From Paenibacillus sp. V4I7 (lineage in GTDB: Bacteria > Bacillota > Bacilli > Paenibacillales > NBRC-103111): DNA of 64,000 nucleotides. The DNA is taken from contig NZ_JAUSZD010000002.1 in NCBI RefSeq assembly GCF_030817275.1, positions 4,030,001 through 4,094,000 of the forward strand, read 5' to 3'. Below are positions 9,099-19,011 of the stretch, piece after piece. The notes below the pieces were generated by a model. That model saw only the letters and a program-made list of their open reading frames with translations, was not told the origin of the DNA and did no database searches. The translations under genes were made by a program, and so were the position numbers. Each line of letters opens with the position of its first letter. Position 1 is the first letter of the stretch.

Positions 9099-11558
9099 CT
9101 ATCCTACAACAATATTTACTAATTTGCCTTTTACAACAATCAATTTGCGAACGGCCTTTCCGGCGGTCGCTTCTTTGACTTTATCGAGGTCAAATGCGAT
9201 TTTCTCCATCGCTGCTTCATCTGTATCCTTGGAAATCAGCACACGATCAACAATTTTACCATTGACCTGTACAACAATCTCAATTTCATTGTCGACTGTC
9301 CACGCTTCATCGTAGGTTGGCCATGGCAGATAGGTAATTGACTCTGTGCCGCCAAGCTTCTCCCAAAGTTCCTCGGCCAAATGCGGTGCAATTGGGGATA
9401 ACATCTGAATGAAATTTTTCATCGCTTCAAGCGGTAAACGCTCTGTTTTATAGGCTTCGTTAACGAAAATCATCATTTGACTGATCGCTGTATTAAACCT
9501 AAGGGCTTCGAAATCCTCGGTTATTTTTTTGATCGTCCGGTGCCAAGTACGTTTGAACGCATCGCTGCCCAATGTTTCGTCGGCGCTGATTTTAGCATTT
9601 ATTTGACCATTCTCGTCAACAAACAGTCTCCATACACGATTCAAATAACGATAGATACCATCCACACCCGTTGTGTTCCAAGGTTTGGTCGCTTCAAGTG
9701 GTCCCATGAACATTTCGTAAATACGCAGTGTGTCGGCCCCTTGATCGCTGACAATATCATCTGGATTTACAACGTTACCGCGAGATTTACTCATTTTCTC
9801 CATGTTCTCACCAAGAATCATCCCTTGGTTTACAAGCTTATGGAAAGGCTCTTTGGTATGAACAAAACCAAGATCATAAAGCACCTTATGCCAGAAACGC
9901 GCATACAGCAAATGAAGAACTGCATGTTCTGCTCCGCCGATATAAAGATCTACTGGCAGCCATTGCTGCTGAAGCTCTTGCGAACAAAACTCTTTATCAT
10001 TACGCGGATCGATAAAACGTAGATAGTACCAGCAGCTGCCAGCCCATTGCGGCATGGTATTCGTTTCACGGCGAGCTTTCATGCCGGTTTCCGGATCAAT
10101 CGTATTTACCCATTCCAATACGTTCGCAAGTGGTGATTCTCCTGTACCTGATGGTTTAATTTCATCGACTTGTGGAAGCAAGAGTGGCAGTTGATCCACG
10201 GGAACAGGCTTCATTGTGCCATCTTCAAGATGAAGAATTGGAATCGGCTCTCCCCAATATCTTTGACGGCTGAATAGCCAATCTCTCAAACGGTAGGTTA
10301 CTTTACCGCGGCCTTTGCCGTTTTGCTCTAACCAAGCGATCATATGGCTGATCCCCTGTTCGATGTTCAAGCCATTAATCGGGCCGGAATTGACAATCGC
10401 CCCGTCACCAGTATAAGCTTCCTTCTCAACATCTCCACCTTGCACGACTTCGATAATCGGCAAATCAAACTGTTTAGCAAACTCCCAGTCACGTTGATCG
10501 TGTCCTGGAACAGCCATGATTGCTCCCGTACCGTAACCGCCAAGCACGTAGTCAGCAATCCAAATTGGCACTTTCACGCCATTAACCGGATTGACAGCAT
10601 ACGCCCCTGTAAAAACACCTGTTTTGTCTTTTGCCAAATCCGTACGCTCAAGATCGCTTTTGCGCGAAGCTTTTTCTTGGTATTCCTTAATGGCAGCTGC
10701 TTGATCTCCCGTTGTAATTTGCGTAACAAGCTCATGCTCAGGTGCAAGAACACAGTACGTAGCGCCAAACAATGTATCTGGACGTGTCGTAAAAACCGTC
10801 AAACTCTTCTCATTGTATCCATCAATCGCAAATTGGACTTCTGCGCCTGTGGATTTACCAATCCAGTTGCGCTGCATATCTTTGATACTTTCGGACCAAT
10901 CCAGCTCCTCAAGATCTTCAAGTAAACGTTCTGCGTACTCGGTAATTTTCAGAATCCATTGACGCATCGGCTTACGAATAACCGGATGGTTACCGCGCTC
11001 GCTCAGGCCGTCAATCACTTCTTCATTAGCAAGAACAGTTCCCAGCGCTGGACACCAGTTTACGGGCACTTCATCCACATAAGCGAGTCCTTTATTGTAC
11101 AACTGGATGAAAATCCATTGTGTCCATTTGTAATACTCAGGATCTGTTGTACTAATTTCACGATCCCAATCGTACGAGAAGCCTAGTGATTTAATTTGAC
11201 GACGGAATGTATCAATGTTCTTCTTGGTGAATTCTCGCGGATCATTTCCCGTATCCAGTGCGTACTGTTCAGCAGGAAGTCCGAAAGCGTCCCATCCCAT
11301 TGGATGAAGTACGTTAAAGCCTCTCATCCGTTTGAAACGTGAAACGATATCAGTTGCTGTGTAGCCTTCCGGATGTCCTACATGCAGACCAGCTCCGGAT
11401 GGGTAAGGGAACATATCCAGCGCATAAAACTTCGGCTTATCCGAATTCTCAAGCACCTTAAACGTTTTCTTCGCATCCCAATAAGCCTGCCATTTCGGCT
11501 CAATTGCCTGTGGATTATAGCCTTGCTGCTCTTTTGTTTCTTTAGTTTCTTGTGTCAT
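9099..11558 (-). CDS. leuS: Leucyl-tRNA synthetase
   Basis: Class I aminoacyl-tRNA synthetase that charges tRNA-Leu. The 819 residues are slightly longer than the usual 805 in Bacillus. The HIGH-type motif is HVGH at residues 59-62 in [16 protein letters not shown], and KMSKS lies near residue 587 in [17 protein letters not shown]1 editing domain with [19 protein letters not shown] is present. ATG 11558 is preceded by GGGAGG. A complete T-box leader precedes the gene, so expression responds to uncharged tRNA-Leu. It sits between yqeM and comER, splitting the block that is contiguous in B. subtilis. Confidence 0.99.
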   Translation of the reverse strand: MTQETKETKEQQGYNPQAIEPKWQAYWDAKKTFKVLENSDKPKFYALDMFPYPSGAGLHVGHPEGYTATDIVSRFKRMRGFNVLHPMGWDAFGLPAEQYALDTGNDPREFTKKNIDTFRRQIKSLGFSYDWDREISTTDPEYYKWTQWIFIQLYNKGLAYVDEVPVNWCPALGTVLANEEVIDGLSERGNHPVIRKPMRQWILKITEYAERLLEDLEELDWSESIKDMQRNWIGKSTGAEVQFAIDGYNEKSLTVFTTRPDTLFGATYCVLAPEHELVTQITTGDQAAAIKEYQEKASRKSDLERTDLAKDKTGVFTGAYAVNPVNGVKVPIWIADYVLGGYGTGAIMAVPGHDQRDWEFAKQFDLPIIEVVQGGDVEKEAYTGDGAIVNSGPINGLNIEQGISHMIAWLEQNGKGRGKVTYRLRDWLFSRQRYWGEPIPILHLEDGTMKPVPVDQLPLLLPQVDEIKPSGTGESPLANVLEWVNTIDPETGMKARRETNTMPQWAGSCWYYLRFIDPRNDKEFCSQELQQQWLPVDLYIGGAEHAVLHLLYARFWHKVLYDLGFVHTKEPFHKLVNQGMILGENMEKMSKSRGNVVNPDDIVSDQGADTLRIYEMFMGPLEATKPWNTTGVDGIYRYLNRVWRLFVDENGQINAKISADETLGSDAFKRTWHRTIKKITEDFEALRFNTAISQMMIFVNEAYKTERLPLEAMKNFIQMLSPIAPHLAEELWEKLGGTESITYLPWPTYDEAWTVDNEIEIVVQVNGKIVDRVLISKDTDEAAMEKIAFDLDKVKEATAGKAVRKLIVVKGKLVNIVVG

Positions 11559-11618
11559 GTGTAAAATCCTCCCTGTGTACAGCCATCCTCTTCATGGTTC
11601 AAAAGCGCTGTAAGCGCC

Positions 11619-11663
11619 AAAAAACCCCTCATCGCTAGCGGATATCGCTAGGGACGAGAGGTT
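11619..11663 (-). terminator. T-box conditional terminator of leuS
   Basis: On the minus strand AACCTCTCGTCCCTAGCG pairs with CGCTAGCGATGAGGGGTT and is followed by six T. It is immediately downstream of the T-box and is mutually exclusive with the antiterminator in this class of riboswitch. Confidence 0.88.
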
Positions 11664-11760
11664 AGATTCCCGTGGTACCACCCTAGTTAACACAAGACAT
11701 TCTTTGCCTGTGTTCACTCTGCCCCTTAACGCGGGTGAGACGATCCAGCTAGCACCATTT

Positions 11761-11834
11761 ATAGGGATCTTTGAGCGTAGCTCAAAGTCTCTCCGCTATA
11801 GGGATCTTTGAGTGTAGCTCAAAGTCTCTCCGCT
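11761..11834. repeat. Tandem hairpin repeat, family 1, two copies in the leuS leader
   Basis: Two copies with a period of exactly 37 bases (11761-11797 and 11798-11834). Each has the inverted arms CTTTGAG and CTCAAAG around a short GCGTA or TGTA loop, flanked by AGGGAT and TCTCTCCGC. The copies differ mainly in one loop base. The same unit, in the opposite orientation relative to transcription, occurs three times at 18039-18145 before yqeG. Confidence 0.9.
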
Positions 11835-12027
11835 TAACATGGTGATTCACCTTCTAGCTCCGAGGCGAGTTCACAAGACTAACATCTACCGGCTTCCACC
11901 CTACATCCGGCTCTCTGAAAGATGCTGTACAAGCTACTATTCCTCTTCTAAGCTTTAATAATCTAATTAGCTTTGATTATATGTAAAATAATACCGCACT
12001 GTCAAGCTGTGATGGACTTCATTCCCG

Positions 12028-12786
12028 TTATTTCTTTGCAATAAAGAAAGCACGTTCCGTCATAGAGGTAGGTTGCTCCCAAGTAAAATCGGCGGCCATA
12101 TGTACCTCTGTGAAACCGACAGCAAGCAGCGTTTGCTTTAGCCATTGCAAAGAATAAGCTCGCTGTTGATGAGTTTCATCGATGCGTCGAAATGAATTCG
12201 TGCCATCGCTATTTTTGACAAATATGGTCAACTCGTGTTCAATTTGCACTTTTTCTTCATCTAACTCACTTGTCCAAATGTAAGCAACATCTTCTTCATT
12301 CAGGAAAAAGGGCTGAGATTCCGCATAAGCGAACAATTGCTCAGGAGTATGCACATCAAAAAGGAAAAGACCGCCAGGCTTGAGCCCCTTAAAGGTTTGG
12401 CGAAAAGCATCAACGATATCTTCGTCCTCTAACAAATAGTTGAGACTATCACAGATCGAAAGCGCCACATCCACTTGTTCACCGAGGTCCCATTCACGCA
12501 GATCCTGTTGTACCCAATGAATGGCGCCACCGCGCAGTTGAATGTGCTCCCCTGTTTTTTGCTCAGCGACTGCCAGCATGTCTTCAGATAAATCAATACC
12601 CGTCAACTCGTACCCTTCCAAAGCTAAAGGAATCGTCAAATTCCCAGTACCACAGCCCAGATCAACAATCGTAGATGGTTTCATACCAAATCGTTCGAAG
12701 CTTTCTTTCACGAAACGAAGCCAATCTTCATATGGCATGCTATTCATCAAGCGATCATAGGTATACGCGAATTTTTCGTAACTCAT
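12028..12786 (-). CDS. yqeM: YqeM, class I SAM-dependent methyltransferase
   Basis: Probable methyltransferase of unknown substrate. The 252 residues contain motif I VDLGCGTGNLTIPLA (about residues 42-56), an acidic end of beta-2 (ELTGIDLSEDML) and a later LKPGGLFLFDVH segment, all typical of the Rossmann-like methyltransferase fold. It follows the CvfB-like gene with one base between them, so they are coupled. Conserved neighbour of rsfS and comER in Bacillota. Substrate cannot be told from sequence. Confidence 0.9.
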   Translation of the reverse strand: MSYEKFAYTYDRLMNSMPYEDWLRFVKESFERFGMKPSTIVDLGCGTGNLTIPLALEGYELTGIDLSEDMLAVAEQKTGEHIQLRGGAIHWVQQDLREWDLGEQVDVALSICDSLNYLLEDEDIVDAFRQTFKGLKPGGLFLFDVHTPEQLFAYAESQPFFLNEEDVAYIWTSELDEEKVQIEHELTIFVKNSDGTNSFRRIDETHQQRAYSLQWLKQTLLAVGFTEVHMAADFTWEQPTSMTERAFFIAKK

Positions 12787-12787
12787 G

Positions 12788-13681
12788 TTAACCTTGCGTC
12801 TCCTCTTGCTTCAGATAGGTCCAATCATCTTCCTGATAGATGAGCCCGTCCTTCATAAGCTTGCCTAATGCGCGTTTGAATGCCGCTTTACTAAGGCCAA
12901 ACCGATCCTTAATGATCTCTGCAGACGTTTTATCCGAAAATGGCATCGCATTTCCAGGTCGTTCTTGAAGGACACTCAAAATGCGCTCCGAATCTTCATC
13001 CATCCCTTTTTCTTTACGGAGTCGCATCGATAGATTGACCCGACCATCCTCTTCACGAACGAATGCGACCCGTACTTCAACTAACTCACCTACACGCAGC
13101 AAGCGTGTCCGTTCTGGAGCAGCAATAAGTCCAATAACACCATAGCCGAGGACGCCGGCTTCGCAAATGACAAAGGTGCCAATTTGTAGCGGTCTATAGA
13201 CACGAGCTTTAACCCACTGATTATTCCAGCTAGAAGGTGCACGGACGCAAAGAGGAGCCAGATCCTCTTCCAGAGCCAGCTTAGCGATTAAACGTCCTTG
13301 CCGATCGTGAGCTAAAGTGGCAAATACCTTATCTCCTACTTGTGGACGCAGCTCCTCGAGCTCCGGTACATGTCGGTAAGGAAGTAATAAGTGGCGACCC
13401 AGTCCCATTTCCAGAAAATATCCAAATCTAGGGTGAATATCTACAACTTCCAGAAGTCCTACTTCGCCCATGAGAAGAAGCGGACGCTTCATTGTAGCCA
13501 TCAATCGATCCTGCGTATCGTGGAACATGAAGGCTTCAACATGCTCTCCGGGTTGTATTTTACCTACGATTTCTGCATAAGGCAGAAGAACATCCTGCTG
13601 GCCGTCAGTAAGGAAATAACCGTTAGGAGGAACCTCCCTCGCTACCTCTAGGGTAACAAGGGATCCTGCTTCCATTCTCAT
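12788..13681 (-). CDS. cvfB: CvfB/YitL-like S1-domain RNA-binding protein
   Basis: Protein of 297 residues with repeated S1-type beta-barrel segments (for example VGKIQPGEHVEAFMF, VGDKVFATLAHDRQGRLIAKL and LVEVRVAFVREEDGRVNLSMR) and a C-terminal winged-helix segment (SAEIIKDRFGLSKAAFKRALGKLMKDGLI). This is the CvfB/YitL layout, an RNA-binding regulator in staphylococci. The start ATG overlaps the rsfS stop (ATGA). In B. subtilis yitL is elsewhere, so its place between rsfS and yqeM is a lineage-specific feature of this operon. Confidence 0.88.
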   Translation of the reverse strand: MRMEAGSLVTLEVAREVPPNGYFLTDGQQDVLLPYAEIVGKIQPGEHVEAFMFHDTQDRLMATMKRPLLLMGEVGLLEVVDIHPRFGYFLEMGLGRHLLLPYRHVPELEELRPQVGDKVFATLAHDRQGRLIAKLALEEDLAPLCVRAPSSWNNQWVKARVYRPLQIGTFVICEAGVLGYGVIGLIAAPERTRLLRVGELVEVRVAFVREEDGRVNLSMRLRKEKGMDEDSERILSVLQERPGNAMPFSDKTSAEIIKDRFGLSKAAFKRALGKLMKDGLIYQEDDWTYLKQEETQG

Positions 13682-14025
13682 ACGCGCTCCACAACTTTGG
13701 CATCAGACCAAAGTCTTTCGATATTATAATATTCACGATCATCGCGGTGGAAGACATGAAGAACAACATCCCCTAGATCAAGCAGAACCCATCTTGCTGT
13801 ATCAATACCTTCATAGCCTCTGATATTAACGCCATGCTCATGTGCTTTCTTTCTAGCTTCGCCGGCAATCGCTTGCACTTGCGTTTCTGAATTCCCGTGA
13901 CAAATAACGAAATAGTCGGCAATTAAGGATACGCCTTTCAAGTTTAGTGTTACAACATCTGCCGCTTTTTTATCTTCAGCAGCCTCAACAACAAAAGCCA
14001 AAACTTCTTCTGGGTTTTTACTCAT
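13678..14025 (-). CDS. rsfS: Ribosomal silencing factor RsfS
   Basis: Binds ribosomal protein uL14 and blocks subunit joining, reducing translation in slow growth. The 115 residues span the whole family domain, with ADYFVICHGNSETQVQAIAGE and GYEGIDTARWVLLDLGDVVLHVF as the diagnostic stretches. A GGAGG site lies just upstream of ATG 14025. It lies 17 bases after yqeK and overlaps the cvfB-like gene. Confidence 0.97.
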   Translation of the reverse strand: MSKNPEEVLAFVVEAAEDKKAADVVTLNLKGVSLIADYFVICHGNSETQVQAIAGEARKKAHEHGVNIRGYEGIDTARWVLLDLGDVVLHVFHRDDREYYNIERLWSDAKVVERV

Positions 14026-14042
14026 TCAATCAACCTCCAGGG

Positions 14043-14609
14043 TTATGTGTTTATTTGTGTAATCAAATCGTTCCGTGTCAAAATAGTAAGCGGATAAATC
14101 CGTTTGCCTTTGGCAATTAAAAAGCTAATCGTGGAATCAAAACCGGCTACCAGCGCCTTCTCTAAGCTTCGCTCAGCGATTTCGCGGATGATATCCACAC
14201 CCGGAAAGTCACGTCCAGGCTCCATATAATCTGCTAAGCATACGATTTTGTCCATTAGTGTCATCTGAACACGTCCGGAGGTGTGATACCGAATTGCATC
14301 TAGTATCTCCTCATCATGGATGCCAAATTGCTCCTTAGCGATAAAAGCTCCAGCATGGGAGTGCCACAGCTCCTTATCATAGTCCAGCAAGTCTTGGGGC
14401 AATCCGTTCTCGCGGATAATCTTAGCTTGCTCCTGAACGGGCCAATACTTGCAATAATCGTGCAAAATGGCCGCAAGGTCCGCTTTGACCGGATCTCCAC
14501 CAAAGCGTTTCGCTAATATAACGCTAGTTTCCATGACACCGAGTGTATGCAGCCAGCGTCGCTCAGGCATTTGTTCCTTTACCGCGGCTATCAGTTCCTT
14601 ACGATTCAT
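14043..14609 (-). CDS. yqeK: YqeK, HD-domain hydrolase (Ap4A-type)
   Basis: HD-superfamily metal-dependent hydrolase; members of this family cleave diadenosine tetraphosphate symmetrically. The 188 residues show H-HD-D elements: RWLHTLGVMETS, AILHDYCKYWP, HSHAGAFIA and LADYMEPGRDFPGV. The start lies inside the end of nadD (11-base overlap), so the two are coupled. Confidence 0.94.
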   Translation of the reverse strand: MNRKELIAAVKEQMPERRWLHTLGVMETSVILAKRFGGDPVKADLAAILHDYCKYWPVQEQAKIIRENGLPQDLLDYDKELWHSHAGAFIAKEQFGIHDEEILDAIRYHTSGRVQMTLMDKIVCLADYMEPGRDFPGVDIIREIAERSLEKALVAGFDSTISFLIAKGKRIYPLTILTRNDLITQINT

Positions 14610-15186
14610 ACAATCGGTTCACCTCCATGTAACTATTCACCGAGTCTGGGACAAGGTAACGGACTGAACCGTTCCTTTGCCTTTCCTTACGAATAGCTGT
14701 TGACGAAATTTCAATAAGCGGCGTGGGTACAATCGTAACTCGATTACGAATGTTCATAGGCATATGCGACATGTCAAGATCATAGCCAGGTCTAGCTAAT
14801 CCAATAAAGCGAATATGCCGCACGATGTCATCAATGCGATGCCACTGCGGCAAATATTGAACCATATCGGCACCTATAATATAAGCAAATTCCGTACCTG
14901 GGTATTCCTTGCTGAGCAGCTCAATCGTATCGATACTATAAGATACGCCGCCTTTGCTGATTTCGATATCCATTGGACGAAAAAAAGGATTGCCTTCCGC
15001 AGCAAGGCAAACCATCTCCCAGCGCTGCTTTGTCGTCGCTTTTGGCGCATTTGGCTTATGCGGCGGCACATTTGCCGGCATCAACCACACTTCGGCGAGA
15101 TCCGCTTCCACCCTCGCTCTCTCCGCCGCGATCAGATGACCGGTGTGGATAGGATCGAAGGTGCCACCCATTATTCCGACAAGCAT
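14599..15186 (-). CDS. nadD: Nicotinate-nucleotide adenylyltransferase
   Basis: Makes deamido-NAD from nicotinate mononucleotide and ATP, a core step of NAD synthesis. The 195 residues start with the nucleotidyltransferase motif GGTFDPIHTGHL (residues 7-18) and end with ISSTAIRKERQ, the family's second ATP motif. AGGTGG lies before ATG 15186. It sits between yhbY and yqeK as in most Bacillota. Confidence 0.98.
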   Translation of the reverse strand: MLVGIMGGTFDPIHTGHLIAAERARVEADLAEVWLMPANVPPHKPNAPKATTKQRWEMVCLAAEGNPFFRPMDIEISKGGVSYSIDTIELLSKEYPGTEFAYIIGADMVQYLPQWHRIDDIVRHIRFIGLARPGYDLDMSHMPMNIRNRVTIVPTPLIEISSTAIRKERQRNGSVRYLVPDSVNSYMEVNRLYES

Positions 15187-15198
15187 ACTTCCACCTCT

Positions 15199-15492
15199 TT
15201 AGCGCGGCAGTTCAATCTTCTTCTTGTCACGCGATTCTTTGTAAAGCACGACGATTTTACCGATAACCTGCACGAGCTCTGCGCCAGACTTTTCGGATAA
15301 TTCAGTACCGACCTCGTCGCGGTCTTCTCCACTGTTGTTAAGTACAGTGATTTTAATCAATTCACGAACTTCCAAAGCTTCTTGAATGTGACGGATTAAA
15401 TGATCGTTCACGCCGCCTTTACCTACTTGGAAGATTGGATCTAAGTGGTGCGCCATTGAGCGCAAATAACGTTTCTGTTTGCCTGTTAACAT
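15199..15492 (-). CDS. yhbY: YhbY/YqeI CRM-domain RNA-binding protein
   Basis: Small CRM-domain protein associated with ribosome assembly. The 97 residues begin MLTGKQKRYLRSMAH, the standard family N-terminus, and include the GKGGVND loop. I chose ATG 15492, with GAGGG 6 bases before it; an in-frame ATG six codons upstream overlaps that ribosome site and is unlikely. Confidence 0.95.
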   Translation of the reverse strand: MLTGKQKRYLRSMAHHLDPIFQVGKGGVNDHLIRHIQEALEVRELIKITVLNNSGEDRDEVGTELSEKSGAELVQVIGKIVVLYKESRDKKKIELPR

Positions 15493-15512
15493 GGATGTCC
15501 CTCTATTCATTC

Positions 15513-16373
15513 TTATTCAGCTAACGACTGTTCTACCACCTGTCTCATCGCCGCAACGGGCGCAGGGGTACAAGTCCAATATTCAAAGGCAAAAGCACCT
15601 TGATAAATAAACATACCGAGTCCGCCATGTATGCGGGCTCCTCTTGCTTCCGCTTCACGAAGAAATCTTGTAATTCGCGGATTATAAATGAGATCGCTGA
15701 CCAGATGGTGCGAACGCAGGAGTTCAAGCGGTAGCGGAAGTTCATCAACATGAGGATGCATGCCGGCCGAAGTTGTATTCAAAACGAATTCGACCTCATT
15801 TACAACATATCCTAGCTCGTCCATACCAAGTCCAATCGCTTCGGTGTAGCTACTAATCGTGTCGGCAAGCTCCAAGGCCCGTTCTTTGGTACGATTCGCG
15901 ATATAGATACGGCCTGCTCCTTCTTTGGCAAGCGCATAGGCAACGCCTCTCGCCGCTCCACCAGCCCCAAGGAGAAGTACACTTTTCCCTCTCAGTTCAA
16001 TACCCGTCTCTTCCTTAAGCGATCGCACATAGCCAATACCGTCCGTATTGTAACCGATGAGCTTGCCAGATTCATTAACGATGGTATTCACCGCCCCAAC
16101 GATCCTAGCCCCTTCATCGATTTCATCCAAATACTGCATAACTTCCACTTTATGCGGAATCGTTACATTGATACCTCTGTATCCTAATGCCCGTATCCCG
16201 CGAACAGCATCGCCAAGTTCATCCGGCCGAACATGGAAAGCAGCGTAAACGGCATTAATACCCGCTTCCTGAAAAGCCCGATTCAGCATTATCGGGGAAC
16301 GGGAATGCCGTATCGGATCTCCGAAAACCCCATATAGAATGGTATGACTGTCAATCGTCCGGTTCTTCTCCAT
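15513..16373 (-). CDS. aroE: Shikimate dehydrogenase
   Basis: NADPH-dependent reduction of 3-dehydroshikimate in aromatic amino acid synthesis. The 286 residues carry substrate motifs HSRSPIMLNRAF and NVTIPHK (catalytic Lys), NTDGIGYVRSL, and the nucleotide loop LLLGAGGAARGV, with a NRT basic site typical of NADPH binding. GAGGAG precedes ATG 16373. Located between yqeH and yhbY in the conserved block. Confidence 0.98.
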   Translation of the reverse strand: MEKNRTIDSHTILYGVFGDPIRHSRSPIMLNRAFQEAGINAVYAAFHVRPDELGDAVRGIRALGYRGINVTIPHKVEVMQYLDEIDEGARIVGAVNTIVNESGKLIGYNTDGIGYVRSLKEETGIELRGKSVLLLGAGGAARGVAYALAKEGAGRIYIANRTKERALELADTISSYTEAIGLGMDELGYVVNEVEFVLNTTSAGMHPHVDELPLPLELLRSHHLVSDLIYNPRITRFLREAEARGARIHGGLGMFIYQGAFAFEYWTCTPAPVAAMRQVVEQSLAE

Positions 16374-16390
16374 GTTCTCCTCTTGTCCCC

Positions 16391-17506
16391 CTAAATCAAC
16401 GACTCACGCGTGATAACCTTAATCCCCTTCGGCGCATGAACGGCAAGCTGTGCTCCAGCTAAGCTGTTCACTTTAATCCAGCCTAAACCAGAGATCAACA
16501 CATCCATCTGTTTCCCCTTCGGAATGTGCAGCGGATGCTTCACAAGCTTAGGCAGCTCGTCCAAGTCCGCTAGGTTAGGTGGCGCAAGCATGACACCTTT
16601 ATGTTCTTCATACAAATCATCGGCTTTTTCTAGCTTTGTTCGATGAATTTGAATGGCATTTGACGTGTAGCAAGTGAACGATTGATGTTCACCGCTAATA
16701 AAATCAAATCGAGCTAAGGCGCCAAAAAATAACGTTTGCGCTTCATTTAATTGAAACACCATCGGCTTAAGCGGTTTGTCAGGCATGATTCTAGTTAAAT
16801 CACGCTTTTTCACGACTTCAGTTAAACGATGAGTGTGCACGATACCTGGTGTATCAACGATAAACCGACCATCATCCAGTGGGATTTTGACCAAATCCAG
16901 CGTCGTACCCGGGTACTGTGACGTCGTAAGCTCCGACTCCAGATCACTATAATCACTGATTAAGCGGTTAATGAGCGTCGATTTACCGACATTCGTTGCA
17001 CCGACCACATAAACATCCATGTTGCCGCGATATTCCTGCACAGCTGTAATAACACGATCGAAACCAATGTTTTTCTTCGCGCTGCAAAGGATAATATCAA
17101 CAACCTTGAGGTTCTCCTCTTTGGCTCTGCGCTGTACCCAGTTAATGATCTTGTTTGCGTTCGTCACTTTTGGCAGCAAATCAATCTTGTTCACAACTAA
17201 CAGAACAGGATTCGTACCCACAAAGCGTGCAAGTCCGCTAATCATACTGCCTTCAAAGTCAAAAATATCTACGATTTTCACAACCAGAGCTTTCGTTTGG
17301 CCGACATGTCCTAGTAATTTAAGGAAGTCGTCCTGCTGCAGTGTGATGCTCGAAGATTCATTATAATGCTTAATGCGATAGCAGCGTTGACAAATAATCG
17401 GTTCCTTCTGCATCGCTTCAGCCGGGATAAAGCCCAGCTTACCTTTTTCTTCCGTTTGCAGCAATACGCCGCACCCCGCGCAATGATTAATCGTTTCTGT
17501 ACTCAT
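16391..17506 (-). CDS. yqeH: YqeH, circularly permuted ribosome-assembly GTPase
   Basis: GTPase needed for 30S subunit assembly. A zinc finger opens the protein (HCAGCGVLLQ then CQRCYRIKHY). The G motifs are in permuted order: NKIDLL (G4) comes before GATNVGKSTLINRL (G1) and DTPGI (G3). I chose ATG 17506, which has AGGAGG 5 bases upstream, over the longer frame at 17542 that would run into yqeG. Length 371. Confidence 0.96.
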   Translation of the reverse strand: MSTETINHCAGCGVLLQTEEKGKLGFIPAEAMQKEPIICQRCYRIKHYNESSSITLQQDDFLKLLGHVGQTKALVVKIVDIFDFEGSMISGLARFVGTNPVLLVVNKIDLLPKVTNANKIINWVQRRAKEENLKVVDIILCSAKKNIGFDRVITAVQEYRGNMDVYVVGATNVGKSTLINRLISDYSDLESELTTSQYPGTTLDLVKIPLDDGRFIVDTPGIVHTHRLTEVVKKRDLTRIMPDKPLKPMVFQLNEAQTLFFGALARFDFISGEHQSFTCYTSNAIQIHRTKLEKADDLYEEHKGVMLAPPNLADLDELPKLVKHPLHIPKGKQMDVLISGLGWIKVNSLAGAQLAVHAPKGIKVITRESLI

Positions 17507-17514
17507 GAATCCTC

Positions 17515-18009
17515 CTATTTCTTCATCCTTGCTAAAGCCCATTTCTCAATACGACGATTGATTTTCGTAAAAAAACCCTCATCCTTAATTGAAATGGGTT
17601 GAACAAGGATCGTGTATAGCCCCATCCGATTGCCTCCAAGAACGTCTGTTAACATTTGATCACCAATGACAGCTGTTTGTCTCGCATTCGTACCAAGCAG
17701 CTTCATGGCTCTGTGGAATGAAACGTTCGTTGGTTTCTTAGCCCGGTGAATGAATGGAATACCTAGCGGCTCCGCAAAGGCTGAAACCCGTCCATGATTA
17801 TTATTGGACACGATGACGACCTTGAAGCCCATTTTTTGCAAACGATTCAACCACTCAATTAACTCCGGAGTCGCAAGCGGATCTCGTGCGCCTACGAGTG
17901 TATTATCGAGATCTGTTATGATACCGCGAACACCAAATCCCCATAGGTGATTGGCATCAATATCATAGATCGTATGTACAGATTGTCTGGGCACTAGCTT
18001 TTTCAGCAA
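17515..18009 (-). CDS. yqeG: YqeG, HAD-superfamily phosphatase (subfamily IIIA)
   Basis: HAD phosphatase of unknown physiological substrate, first gene of the conserved yqeGH-aroE-yhbY-nadD block. Catalytic motif I is ITDLDNTLVGA with Asp33 and Asp35; motif II is VVIVSNNN; motif III is AVIGDQMLTDVLGGN. No ATG start is available: the ribosome site GGAGG at 18022-18018 points to TTG 18009, giving MLKKLVPRQS and 164 residues. Three copies of a hairpin repeat lie directly upstream. Confidence 0.93.
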   Translation of the reverse strand: MLKKLVPRQSVHTIYDIDANHLWGFGVRGIITDLDNTLVGARDPLATPELIEWLNRLQKMGFKVVIVSNNNHGRVSAFAEPLGIPFIHRAKKPTNVSFHRAMKLLGTNARQTAVIGDQMLTDVLGGNRMGLYTILVQPISIKDEGFFTKINRRIEKWALARMKK

Positions 18010-18038
18010 ACAAATTACCTCCAACTGCTTCCTCGCAG

Positions 18039-18145
18039 GCGGGGAGACTTTGAACTATGTTCAAAGATCCCTAAGCGGAGGGACTTTGAATTCGTTCAAA
18101 GATCCCTAAGCAGAGAGACTTTGAATTACATTCAAAGATCCCTAT
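18039..18145. repeat. Tandem hairpin repeat, family 1, three copies before yqeG
   Basis: Three units of 35-36 bases (18039-18074, 18075-18109, 18110-18145). Each has arms of the form ACTTTGAA and TTCAAAG plus a trailing GATCCCTA. The middle unit folds into a near-perfect stem, AGGGACTTTGAA and TTCAAAGATCCCT, closed by a TTCG tetraloop. The loops differ between units (CTATG, TTCG, TTACA), while stem bases are kept. The same unit is found twice in the leuS leader. Confidence 0.92.
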
Positions 18146-18211
18146 ATTATATACGTGAAACTATACCATAGTGATCCACTTGTTGCAAAAAGAAAAGAAC
18201 ATATTTTCCCA

Positions 18212-18988
18212 CTAGGAACGGGTCGGAAGCGGCAACCAGTTCAATACGTTTTGAATTTTACGATCCCAATAGCTCCACTCATGTTCGCCTGGCTCTTCTT
18301 CATAGGTCAGATCCAACCCCAATTCGCGGCAATAATCTCGGAATCGAATATTATCTTCATAAAGGAAGTCTTCCGTACCGCAGCATTGATAGAACATAGG
18401 GGATTGTTTAGTCGATCCTGAGAGCTGCTCTGCCAAATAAAACAAATCATTCCCGCTGCCTTTAATCTTGTTCACATCTCCATAAATAAGTTGGAAGTCG
18501 TCAGGAAAATTCAATGCTCTTTGTGATACATCTAATGCCCCAGATAAGCTTGCCGCTGCTGCAAACCGATCTGGATGTGAAAGTGCGAGTTTCATCGCGC
18601 CATAGCCACCCATGGACAGGCCTGCCACATAATTCAATTCTCTTTCCTCAGCTAGCGGGAAAAATGATCGTGCTATAGCAGGCAATTCTTCACTAATAAA
18701 CGTCCAGTATTTCGGCCCCGACGCCATATCGGTGTAAAAGCTGCGATTGACGGCAGGCATGACTACCGCTATCCCCAACTTCGAAGCATACCGTTCTATC
18801 GAGGTTCTTCGCATCCAAATCGTATGATCATCGGATAAGCCATGCAGCAGATATAGCGTAGGATGCTTTATCCCATAAACCGCAGATGCCAACCCGATTT
18901 GATTTTGAGCAGCTTGCGGCAAAATGACGTGCATTGAAGCTGAAACACCAAGGGAATCCGAATAAAAATGACAGTCGATAAAAGCCAT
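18212..18988 (-). CDS. Alpha/beta-hydrolase esterase (FrmB/EstA family)
   Basis: Cytosolic esterase of the esterase D / tributyrin esterase group; the natural substrate is not clear. The 258 residues have [10 protein letters not shown] as oxyanion region, nucleophile Ser125 in GLSMGGYGA, acid in CCGTEDFLY (about residue 204) and His at about 236 in [15 protein letters not shown] lies upstream of ATG 18988. It stands between the MoxR operon and yqeG with gaps of 60 and 203 bases. Confidence 0.85.
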   Translation of the reverse strand: MAFIDCHFYSDSLGVSASMHVILPQAAQNQIGLASAVYGIKHPTLYLLHGLSDDHTIWMRRTSIERYASKLGIAVVMPAVNRSFYTDMASGPKYWTFISEELPAIARSFFPLAEERELNYVAGLSMGGYGAMKLALSHPDRFAAAASLSGALDVSQRALNFPDDFQLIYGDVNKIKGSGNDLFYLAEQLSGSTKQSPMFYQCCGTEDFLYEDNIRFRDYCRELGLDLTYEEEPGEHEWSYWDRKIQNVLNWLPLPTRS

Positions 18989-19011
18989 ATATCATAATCT
19001 CCTCTCATAGG

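Larger units (their letters stand above)
11600..11960 (-). promoter_or_regulatory. T-box riboswitch leader of leuS
   Basis: The canonical T-box sequence AGGGTGGTACCACGGGA is read on the minus strand at 11684-11668, followed by a terminator hairpin. The leader extends upstream past a stem I region. A CTC (Leu) triplet at 11869-11867 within GTGAACTCGCC is a good candidate specifier codon, matching the downstream gene. Between stem I and the T-box sit two tandem copies of a 37-base hairpin repeat (11761-11834) that is not a standard T-box part. Confidence 0.93.
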
